A stretch of DNA of 12,805 bases from RGDT01 sp964630925 (GTDB taxonomy: Bacteria > Planctomycetota > Planctomycetia > Gemmatales > Gemmataceae), in NCBI GenBank assembly GCA_964630925.1, contig CAZVZK010000221.1:1-12805 (forward strand), given 5' to 3'. Numbering within the stretch: position 1 is the stretch's first letter; every line of letters starts with the position of its first letter. A model generated the notes under the pieces. That model was not told where the DNA came from. It worked only from the letters and a program-made list of their open reading frames with translations, and searched no databases. The position numbers were made by a program, and so were the translations under genes. Of this stretch, positions 1-7,900 are shown one piece after another.

Positions 1-2
1 TG

Positions 3-2282
3 ACGCTGTTCGGCCTGGTGCTCGCCATCGGCATCGTGGTGGACGACGCCATCGTCGTGTTGGAGAACATCGAGCGTTGGTTGGAGAAGGGCTACCCGGT
101 CCGCGAGGCGACCATCAAGGCGATGGACGAGATCACCGGGCCGATCATCGCCATCACGCTGGTGCTGAGCGCCGTGTTCCTGCCGAGCGTGTTCCTGGGC
201 GGGATCACGGGGCAGTTCTTCCGCCAGTTCGCCGTCACGATCTCGGCGTCGATGATCATCTCGGCGGTCAACGCGATGACGCTGACGCCCGCCCGGGCGG
301 CGGCGATCTTCGGCGGACGGGCCCACGGGCACGGCCACACTAACGGGCACGGCGGGGGCCGCGAGGCCCTGCCGTGGTGGTCGTTCGCCCTGGCGGGCGG
401 CCTGCTGTCGGCGTACTTGCTCGCGCCGGCGGCGGCCGCCTGGTTGGGCCTCCCGGCCCCCGACACGCACGGGGGCCACGCCGCCGGGCAGGCGCCGGCC
501 ACGCTGCGCGAGTGGGCGATGGGCTGGGCCGGCTCCGCGGCGGCGTTCGCCCCGGGGCTGGTGGCGGGCGGGATCGTCGGCCTCATCCTCATCCGCCCGG
601 TCAACTGGGTGCTCGGGCTGTTCTTCGCCGTCTTCAACTGGCTGTTCGCCCTTGCGACCCGCGTCTACGGGCGTCTGGTCGCCTGGTCGATCCGCCTGTG
701 CCTGCTCGTCCTGCTGCTCTACGGCGGCCTCCTCGGGCTGACGTACTACGGCTTCAAGAAGGTGCCCGGCGGGTTCATCCCGCAGCAGGACAAGGGCTAC
801 CTCATCATCAACGTGCAACTGCCGGACTCGGCGTCGCTGGAGCGGACGGTGGCCGTCATGGACCGCATCCACGACGTGGCCAAATCGGTGCCCGGCGTCA
901 AGCACGTCATCGACATCCCCGGCCAGTCGTTCGTGATGAACGGCATCGCCTCGAACTTCGGCTCGGTGTTCATCATCCTCGAGCCGTTCCACGACCGGCG
1001 GGCGCCCGAGATGTACTCCGAGGCCATCGCGGGCGTGATCCGCGGCAGGCTGTTCGCCGAGGTGGAGGACGCGCAGACGCTGGTGTTCGGCGCGCCGGCG
1101 GTCGAGGGCCTGGGGAACGCGGGCGGGTTCAAGGTGATGCTGGAGGCGACGGGCGACGTGAGCCTGGCGGACCTGGAGGCGCACACGGCCAACTTCTCGG
1201 AGAAGGGGGCGAAGGTGCCGGGGGTGATCGGGCTGTTCAGCAGCTTCCGGGCCTCGACGCCGCAGCTCTTCGTGGACGTGGACCGGGTGAAGTGCAAGAC
1301 GATGAAGGTGGAGCTGGGCGACGTGTTCGAGACGCTGCAGGCGTTCCTGGGCGGGTACTACGTCAACGACTTCAACCGCTTCGGGCGGACGTGGCAGGTG
1401 AACGTGCAGGCGGAGGCGGCCTACCGCATGAGCGCGGAGAAGGTGCGGCACTTCAAGGTGCGCAACGCCGACGGCGAGATGGTGCCGCTGGGGGCGGTGG
1501 CGACGATCCGCGACGACGCCGGGCCGGTGTTCATCCAGCGCTACAACATGTACCCGGCGGTGGGGATCAACGGCATCACGCTGCCGGGGACGAGCACCGG
1601 CGACGTGATCGCGCGGATGGAGCGGGTGGCGCGGCGCGAGCTGCCGCGCGGCATGTCGTATGAGTGGAGCGAGCTGACGCACATGGAGAAGGAGGCGGCC
1701 AAGACGGAGTCGGTCGCCGACCTGTTGCAGAACCCGTTCATGGGCTTCCTCGGGGCCGTGGTGCTGGTGTTCCTGGTGCTGGCCGCCCTGTACGAGTCCT
1801 GGTCGCTGCCGCTGTCGGTGATCCTCGTCGTGCCCATGTGCCTGCTGTGCGCGGTGGCGGGGGTGTACTTCGCCTCGATGGATCTGAACATCTTCGTGCA
1901 GGTGGGGTTCGTGGTGCTGGTGGGCCTGGCGAGCAAGAACGCCATCCTCATCGTCGAGTTCGCCCGCGACCGGCAGGCGGAGGGCAAGACGCTGATGGAG
2001 GCGAGCGTGGAGGCGGCGGAGGCGCGTCTGCGTCCGATCATCATGACCTCGCTGGCGTTCATCCTGGGCGTGGTGCCGCTGATGCTGGCGCAGGGCGCGG
2101 GCGCGGAGATGCGCCGCACCCTGGGGACGGCGGTGTTCTGGGGCATGCTGGGCGTGACGCTGTTCGGCATCTTCCTGACGCCGGTGTTCTTCTACGTCGT
2201 GCGTGGATTGGCGGGGGAGGGGCGGTTGGCGGCCCCGGCGCAGGAGCCGGTCCACGGCCCGACACAGGCGGGCATCCGGTGA
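3..2282 (+). CDS. RND efflux permease, HAE1/AcrB family, 5'-truncated by window edge
   Basis: This is an inner-membrane, proton-driven multidrug or hydrophobic-compound exporter of the RND superfamily, normally a trimer working with a periplasmic adaptor and an outer-membrane channel. The frame is open from base 3, so the N-terminal ~300 residues lie outside; about 759 residues remain. Visible hallmarks are the TM4 motif GIVVDDAIVVLENIER (the Asp pair of the proton relay, fragment residues 14-15), the TM6 end LTPARAA, the docking/porter stretch GGFIPQQDKGYLIINVQLP, GGYYVNDF, ALYESWSLP, the relay lysine in GLASKNAILIVEF (about residue 645), and RLRPIIMTSLAFILGVVPL. Between TM6 and TM7 there is an extra ~100 residues with His-rich HGHGHTNGHGGG and two added hydrophobic segments. 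The stop is 39 nt from the converging WD40-like gene. Family assignment is firm; the substrate cannot be told. Confidence 0.95.
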   Translation, partial: TLFGLVLAIGIVVDDAIVVLENIERWLEKGYPVREATIKAMDEITGPIIAITLVLSAVFLPSVFLGGITGQFFRQFAVTISASMIISAVNAMTLTPARAAAIFGGRAHGHGHTNGHGGGREALPWWSFALAGGLLSAYLLAPAAAAWLGLPAPDTHGGHAAGQAPATLREWAMGWAGSAAAFAPGLVAGGIVGLILIRPVNWVLGLFFAVFNWLFALATRVYGRLVAWSIRLCLLVLLLYGGLLGLTYYGFKKVPGGFIPQQDKGYLIINVQLPDSASLERTVAVMDRIHDVAKSVPGVKHVIDIPGQSFVMNGIASNFGSVFIILEPFHDRRAPEMYSEAIAGVIRGRLFAEVEDAQTLVFGAPAVEGLGNAGGFKVMLEATGDVSLADLEAHTANFSEKGAKVPGVIGLFSSFRASTPQLFVDVDRVKCKTMKVELGDVFETLQAFLGGYYVNDFNRFGRTWQVNVQAEAAYRMSAEKVRHFKVRNADGEMVPLGAVATIRDDAGPVFIQRYNMYPAVGINGITLPGTSTGDVIARMERVARRELPRGMSYEWSELTHMEKEAAKTESVADLLQNPFMGFLGAVVLVFLVLAALYESWSLPLSVILVVPMCLLCAVAGVYFASMDLNIFVQVGFVVLVGLASKNAILIVEFARDRQAEGKTLMEASVEAAEARLRPIIMTSLAFILGVVPLMLAQGAGAEMRRTLGTAVFWGMLGVTLFGIFLTPVFFYVVRGLAGEGRLAAPAQEPVHGPTQAGIR

Positions 2283-2321
2283 CGCCTCCGGATGTTGCAA
2301 TACCCGCTGGATGTGATGGCC

Positions 2322-3329
2322 TCAAGGAAGAGCAGAGATGATCTCGACAAGCTTGTCCTTCCGGGGGATGTATGTCCTGGGGACGCCACCCAGATACCAC
2401 CGGATCGATTGGTCGGCGTGAACACTGAGGGCGGGTGATTCGAAGTAGGGCATGCGCCGGCTGGCAATCAACTTCCCCTTATCAAGATCCCAGAGGCAGA
2501 GCATCGAATCGGTGCCGTAGAACGCCGCGAGTTTGGCATCGGGCGTGATGGCGAGCGAAGTGATTGATCGTCGTACCGCGATCAGGTGAGCCCTTTGTCG
2601 GCCGGTCGCGATGTCGAACACCCGGAGAGCGCCATCGAGGCCGCCCGTCACGAGCGCCCGGCCCGTCACACACATGACGCCGACCCACCGTTTCTCGACA
2701 CCTGAACTCCAGGCGAGTTTGCCGCTCGGGAGCTCCCAGCAACGGAGCACGCCGGCCTCATCGCTGGTGAGCAATCGCGTCCCATCGAGCGTGAACAAAA
2801 GCGAATGAATCGCCTTTGAATGCCCTCGGAGCGAGTGTGTGATCTTCCCGGTGCCCGTATCCAGGACCGCGACGATGGACCCGTCTTCCCCGACGCCTCC
2901 GGCCGCGACACGCTTCGCATCAGGGGAGAGAGCCAAGGAGGTGATTGACGGGCGGAGCAGAGCCGAACACAACTGTTTCTCCAACGGAGCAAGTGAGAAC
3001 ACCTCGACCATTCCAGTCGCACCCCCAACCGCGATTGTCGCCGGCTGAGGGCAGACAGCAATCGACCTGAAGTCAGCAAACGATGTTGCGACAGAACGCT
3101 TCAGCCTGAATGGATTTCGCAGGTCATACAGCTCAAGTGCCCGGGAACCTGGATAACCGACGACAGCGCTCTTCCCACCCTGGAGGAAGGAGGCAAACCG
3201 AAGGGAGTAATGGAAGACCTGGGGCGGCGCGGCAGCGGCGCAGGGACGCACGCCTGAGAAGAGGACGAGGGTGAGGAGACAAACTCTCAGCTCCTTCTCC
3301 ACAACAAGGCGTCGAATCAAATGTAACAT
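2322..3329 (-). CDS. Exported WD40-like beta-propeller protein
   Basis: A 335-residue protein with degenerate WD40-type repeats and no enzymatic motif. Propellers of this kind usually serve as binding scaffolds. The N-terminus has basic residues (MLHLIRR) and a hydrophobic run around residues 17-27 (VCLLTLVLFSG), then an Ala-rich cleavage-like stretch, so export is likely. Repeats show the pattern of inner strand plus 'SPDAK' turn: SITSLALSPDAKRVAAGG, the GH-containing SLRGHSKAIHSLLFTLDG, GVLRCWELPSGKLAW, GALRVFDIATGRQ, SITSLAITPDAKLAAF and MLCLWDLDKGK. I chose the ATG at 3329 over an in-frame one at 3377 because AAGGA lies 6 nt upstream and the signal peptide starts there. Base composition is lower in GC than its neighbours (33/60 in bases 2941-3000 by hand count, against 44/60 in 1081-1140). 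No specific role can be assigned. Confidence 0.85.
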   Translation of the reverse strand: MLHLIRRLVVEKELRVCLLTLVLFSGVRPCAAAAPPQVFHYSLRFASFLQGGKSAVVGYPGSRALELYDLRNPFRLKRSVATSFADFRSIAVCPQPATIAVGGATGMVEVFSLAPLEKQLCSALLRPSITSLALSPDAKRVAAGGVGEDGSIVAVLDTGTGKITHSLRGHSKAIHSLLFTLDGTRLLTSDEAGVLRCWELPSGKLAWSSGVEKRWVGVMCVTGRALVTGGLDGALRVFDIATGRQRAHLIAVRRSITSLAITPDAKLAAFYGTDSMLCLWDLDKGKLIASRRMPYFESPALSVHADQSIRWYLGGVPRTYIPRKDKLVEIISALP

Positions 3330-3335
3330 GTCATA

Positions 3336-3340
3336 TCCTT
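3336..3340 (-). promoter_or_regulatory. Ribosome binding site deciding the 3329 start
   Basis: AAGGA on the minus strand, 6 nt before the ATG at 3329. It supports the downstream start rather than the in-frame ATG at 3377, and places the signal peptide at the very N-terminus. Confidence 0.7.
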
Positions 3341-3433
3341 CGACAGTACGCGCTGGGGCGAGTAGCGCCCATGACAAAGTCTTGCCCCCTTACCGCCGCG
3401 GCTTGTGGCTGCTCCGGCTTAGCCCGGTAGGCT

Positions 3434-4804
3434 TCACTTGCCCTTGATCGCCTCCAGGCAGACGACCCGGTTGTCGCCGCGCACGAACAGCAGCCCGCGC
3501 GTCAGGATCGGGGCGGCCCAGCACGGCTCCTTCAGCAGTGGGCCGTCCACGTCCTTGAGCGTCACCCGCGACACCTCGTCGTACTTCTTCGGGTTCACCT
3601 TCAGCAGGTACAGGTCGCCGTCCTCGCCGTGGCAGACGAAGTGGCCGTCGGCCAGCAGCAGCGACGAGCGCTTCATGCCCGGCTGGCTCCACATCACCTT
3701 GCCCGTCGCCAATTCGACGCAGCGCAGCTCGGCCTCGTTCTCGTGCCGGCCGCTGGAGCCGTAGACGTACCCATCGACATGGATCGGCGTCATCCAGTGC
3801 GTCATCAGGCTTTTCTTGCGGCCCTTGTCCTTGTCGGTCCACACCTCCTTGACGCCGCCCCCCTTGTACTCCAGCAGGGCGGCGCCGGGGCCGTAGCACT
3901 CGCTGATGAGGATGCGGTCCCCGACGACGACGGGGTTGCTGGCGTTGACGCTCTCCAGGCTCGCGGCCCGCCAGGGAAACGTGAAGTCCACCTTGCCCGT
4001 CGCCGGCTCCAGGCCGACGAGGCCGGCGCGGGCGAACAGCAGGCACAGGCGTTTCTTGCCGAGCGTGGCGACCACGGGCGAGGCGTAGCTGGCCAGCTCG
4101 TCCGTGGCCTTGTACTTGACCTTGCCCGTGTACTTGTCGAAGGCGACGAGGCCCGAGCCGTTGCCCTTCAGCTCGTCGAAGCTGGCGCGCTCGCTGCCGG
4201 CGGGGCTGCCGCCCACCTGCACCAGCAGCAGGTCGCCCTCGATCACCGGCGTGCTGCCGACGCCGAAGAAGTTCTGCACGACGCCGAAGTCGGCGGGGGT
4301 GTCCACCTTCCAGACCGCCTTGCCATCGGACGCGCGGACGCAGTGCAGCATCCCCTCGGGGCCGAAGATGTAGACCCGGTCCCCCTCGATGACGGGGCAG
4401 CAGCGCGGGCCGCCGTTGTAGCCGTACTGGTCCTTGTAGGCGGTGGGGTATTCGAACGTCCACAGGGGCTCGCCGGTCTCGGCCTTCCACGCGCGGAGGC
4501 GGGCGCGGTTGCGGATGCGGTCGAAGACGAAGATGCGTCCACGGCTGACGGACGGCATGGCGTAGCCGACGCCGAGCGGCTGCTGCCAGACGATGCGGGG
4601 GCCGTCCTTGGGCCAGGGCGAGATCAGGCCCTTCTCGGCGGAGGTGCCGTCGCCACGCGGGCCGAGGAAGCGCGGCCAGTCCTCGCCGCCCTTGCGGGTC
4701 CACAGGTCGGGCGGCGGGGCCTCGTCGGGGCCGACCTTGACGTCGTCCGCCGCGCCGCAGCCCGCGGCCAGGATGAGCGTGGCGAGAAGGCTTGTGGCGC
4801 GCAT
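3434..4804 (-). CDS. PQQ-like beta-propeller lipoprotein
   Basis: A 456-residue exported propeller of the PQQ-binding-like / BamB-like fold. The N-terminus MRATSLLATLILAAGC gives a short signal with a candidate lipobox (AAG-Cys16), so membrane anchoring by lipid is probable, though Ala rather than Leu stands at -3. The mature part opens with WPRFLGPRGDGTSAEKGL, typical of planctomycete PQQ-repeat proteins. Blade ends recur as a turn plus aromatic strand: AETGEPLWTFEYP, ASDGKAVWKVDTP, YTGKVKYKA, ATGKVDFTFPW and ATGKVMWSQPG. No dehydrogenase catalytic residues or heme motif are seen, so it is probably a structural or binding propeller rather than a quinoprotein enzyme. A GGTGAGG-like ribosome site lies about 8-12 nt before the ATG. 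It sits downstream of the giant vWA gene but behind a strong hairpin, so it probably has its own promoter. Family confident, function unknown. Confidence 0.9.
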   Translation of the reverse strand: MRATSLLATLILAAGCGAADDVKVGPDEAPPPDLWTRKGGEDWPRFLGPRGDGTSAEKGLISPWPKDGPRIVWQQPLGVGYAMPSVSRGRIFVFDRIRNRARLRAWKAETGEPLWTFEYPTAYKDQYGYNGGPRCCPVIEGDRVYIFGPEGMLHCVRASDGKAVWKVDTPADFGVVQNFFGVGSTPVIEGDLLLVQVGGSPAGSERASFDELKGNGSGLVAFDKYTGKVKYKATDELASYASPVVATLGKKRLCLLFARAGLVGLEPATGKVDFTFPWRAASLESVNASNPVVVGDRILISECYGPGAALLEYKGGGVKEVWTDKDKGRKKSLMTHWMTPIHVDGYVYGSSGRHENEAELRCVELATGKVMWSQPGMKRSSLLLADGHFVCHGEDGDLYLLKVNPKKYDEVSRVTLKDVDGPLLKEPCWAAPILTRGLLFVRGDNRVVCLEAIKGK

Positions 4805-4826
4805 GATCCGACCTCACCCCCAACGG

Positions 4827-4840
4827 CATTCGTCAGAATG
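4827..4840. promoter_or_regulatory. Small dyad upstream of the PQQ-like lipoprotein gene
   Basis: Inverted repeat cattc-gtca-gaatg centred about 30 bases upstream of the ATG at 4804, within the 61-base space between that gene and the hairpin. It could be an operator or a leader hairpin, but a 5-bp arm is easily chance. Confidence 0.2.
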
Positions 4841-4865
4841 TCGTTGTAGCGATCCCTGTAACGCA

Positions 4866-4903
4866 CGGCGGCCCCGCGAGAGATGACTCTCGCGGGGCCG
4901 CCG
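4866..4903 (-). terminator. Perfect 17-bp GC-rich hairpin after the vWA gene
   Basis: Left arm 4866-4882 (cggcggccccgcgagag), loop ATGA at 4883-4886, right arm 4887-4903; all 17 pairs match. It begins 14 nt after the stop of the minus-strand gene ending at 4918, so it most likely ends or protects that transcript. No good U-tract follows on the minus strand (tgcgttacag), so termination efficiency is uncertain. Confidence 0.7.
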
Positions 4904-4917
4904 CAACATTCAACCGA

Positions 4918-7900
4918 TCACTCGCCGCCGGGCACGGCCGAGTTGTTCACCGTCACCGGCTTCGACGCCGCCGCCGTGTTGAACACCGGCTTGATGGTGA
5001 CGTTCACCGTGCGGCGGTCGGCCGACAGGACGGCCTGGGTCGTCATGTCCACGCCGCCCGAGGTCAGCGTGCGGACACGCGACTGGTACAGCGACGCCGC
5101 CTTGCCGATGTTCGACGGCTTCTCCGTCGACTTCGCCGGCCGCGACGGGCGGAACTCACGCACACCGCCGACGCCACCGGCCACGCCGGGTGCCACGCCC
5201 GTGGACTCCGGGTCGGCCAGGGCACGCAGCCTGGCCTGGATGTCGTCGTGACCGTCCTTCTTGGCGGCCTCGTCCTCCGGGATCTGCAGCGCGTCCGGCG
5301 ACGGCACATAAGCCGTCTCCGTCCGCCGTCCGCCGGCCAGCTTCACGCTGATCGGGCCGACCGAGTTGCTGTCGATCTTCAGGGGGACCAGCTCCTCGCT
5401 CTCGTCCGCCGTGCCCTGGTGGCGGATGATGAGGAGCTGGGCCTTGCCGCCCAGCGGCTTGCCCCACATCCGCTCGATGAACACCTTGTACTCGCCGCTG
5501 AAGGCCTCGGAGGCCGCGTACGACTCGGTGTTCGTCGAGGTGCCGCTCAGGGCGTCGGCCACCAGCGTGCCGCCGCCGATCGACTGGCGCTGCAGCACCG
5601 TGCACATGCTGCCCGGCGGCTCCTCGACCTTCAGGTCCAGGTCGCAGTTGCCCTGGAACACCAGCTTGATGACCAGGTCGCGGCGCTTGCCGGCCTCCGC
5701 CGCCTTCTTCAGGCGGGCGGCGTCGGCCTTGTCGAGGTTCTTGGACAGGGCGGCGACGCGCTCCATCGCGGCGGCGCGGTACTCGTCGTTGCGGAGCGGC
5801 CAATCCTGCTTGAGCAGGTTCTTCGCCGCCCACTCCATCGTCGCCACGTCCTTGGCCATCTCGGCGAACCGGGCGGCCTGGGCGTACGGCTGGGGCGTGT
5901 TCGGCTCGAGCTTGGCGGCCTGCTTGCAGAACGCCATCGCCCGCTCGTAGTTCTTGTCCTCGGCCAGGGCCGCGGCCGCCACGAGGTAGCCCTTGCTGTC
6001 CATGGGCTCCATGTCGGCCACGGAGACCTCGGCGCGCTCGATGTCGTCGGCCGAGCCGCCGCCCTCACGCAGGGCGATGGCCAGCGACTTGTACACCCAC
6101 GGCTGGACCACGAGGCCCTTGCGGAGGTTGGCCTTGAGGAACTCGGCCGCGTGGTCGAACCGCTTGTTGAGGGCCAGGAAGTCCGCCGTGGCGATGACCA
6201 CGCCGGGCTGCTGCTCGCCCCTGTCCAGCGCCTTCTTCCACACGGTCTTCGGGTCCACGTCCTTGCCGAAGACAAGCGGGTCCTTGCCGCCACCGGGGGC
6301 GGCGACGGTGCCGTCCTTGGGCATGGCGTCGCCGACGGGGGCGAACTCGAGGTTACTCTCGCGGGTGTGCAGGCGGGTCGTGCCCTTGACGACCAGGGCC
6401 AGCGCCGGCGGGTAGTAGCCGAGCTGGTTGTCCTGGCCGAGGATGCCCGAGCCCTCAGCCTTCTCGTCGTCGAGCGGGTTGCACGGCTGGCCGGTCACCG
6501 GGTTGTACTGCATCAGCCAGTCGCGGGGCTTGCCGACGGTCTGGCGGATGATCTGCATCAGGATCTGCTCCTGGGAGCCGCCCTGGAAGCCGAACTGGCC
6601 GCCGAGGTTGCCGAGCTGGCCGAGCTGGCCGCCGGTGAAGCCGGCGGCGCCGCCCTGGACGCCGAGGTTGACGGCGCCCTGGCAGTTGCCGCCGCCGATC
6701 TGGATGCCGCCGACCATCTGCATGCCGCCGATGTTGACGCCGACGTTGCCGCCGAGCTGGACGCCGCCGAGCTGGACGCCGCCGAGCTGGACGCCGCCGA
6801 GCNNNNNNNNNNNNNNNNNNNNNNNNNNNNNNNNNNNNNNNNNNNNNNNNNNNNNNNNNNNNNNNNNNNNNNNNNNNNNNNNNNNNNNNNNNNNNNNNNN
6901 NNCCGAGCTGGACGCCGCCGAGCTGGACGCCGCCGAGCTGGACGCCGCCGAGCTGGACGCCGCCGAGCTGGAGGCCGCCGCCCAGCTGGATGCCGCCGAG
7001 CTGGAGGCCGCCGCCCAGCTGGATGCCGCCGAGCTGGAGGCCGCCGCCCAGCTGGATGCCGCCGCCAAGCTGGATGCCGCCGCCCGCGAGGCCGAGCTGG
7101 CCCAGCGAGCCGAGGATCGTCGCCGTCTGGCCGACCGCCTGCTGGTTGATGGAGTTGGGGATCGGGATCACCAGGTCCGCCACCGGGTACACCCGCAGCG
7201 CCTTCTCCTTGACCTGCGCCTCCTCCGTCGTGATCTCGATCACGTCGCGGCGGATGATGTACGTCGCGCCGCCGCCGCCCACCGTGATCTTCGACAGGAT
7301 GCGCTTCAGCAGCCCGCCCAGGCTCAGCCGATTCGCCTCCAGCTTCCCGATGATCTCGTCACGCACGTCCTTCGTGCTGTCGCCGTACGCCTTCTTGAAC
7401 GCCTTGTCGTTGTAGTCGAAGCCCGCCTTGACCTTGTACTTGGTCCGCAGCAGGTTCAGCACGTCACGGAGCGTCGCCTTCGGGTCGTCCAGCTCCTCCC
7501 AGTCCACCGTCTTGTTCAGCTCGCGGCGCAGGTCCATGAAGGCGCCGGGGATGTCCGAGCCGAAGGTCGCCATGCCGTAGCGCAGGATGCGGAACTTCGA
7601 GAAGTCGGACCAGTTGTCGAAGCGGCCACGCGTGATCTTCTTCAGCGTCTCGCGCGAGGGGAACTCGACGGGCGGCTCGTCGGGGAACGGCACGTGCGAG
7701 CGCTCGACCTCGTGCAGCACGGACAGGAAGCCCTCCTCTCGCTGGCGGCGCATCTCACGCACCTCGCGGAGGTAGAACCCGCTCTGGCCGATGCGGTAGG
7801 CGGCGGTCAGCGCCGACGGGACCGGCAGGCCCTCGTTGACGAGGTCCTTGCGGATGCTCTCGGCCTGGCGCGACGCCTCCAGCTCGCGGGCCTGGTCCAT

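Noticed and set aside
3629..4849. 406-codon plus-strand frame opposite the PQQ-like gene
   Set aside because: Low-complexity Ala/Gly/Leu/Asp composition with no recognisable domain; the minus strand encodes a clear beta-propeller with a signal sequence and ribosome site.
6757..7063. CRISPR array
   Set aside because: Repeats are directly adjacent 15- and 33-bp units without spacers and lie in frame inside a coding sequence.
4918..7068. A separate 716-residue gene starting in the repeat region
   Set aside because: Its apparent start lies within the repeat array read in the wrong frame beyond the gap; repeat phase shows it continues the frame from 9727.
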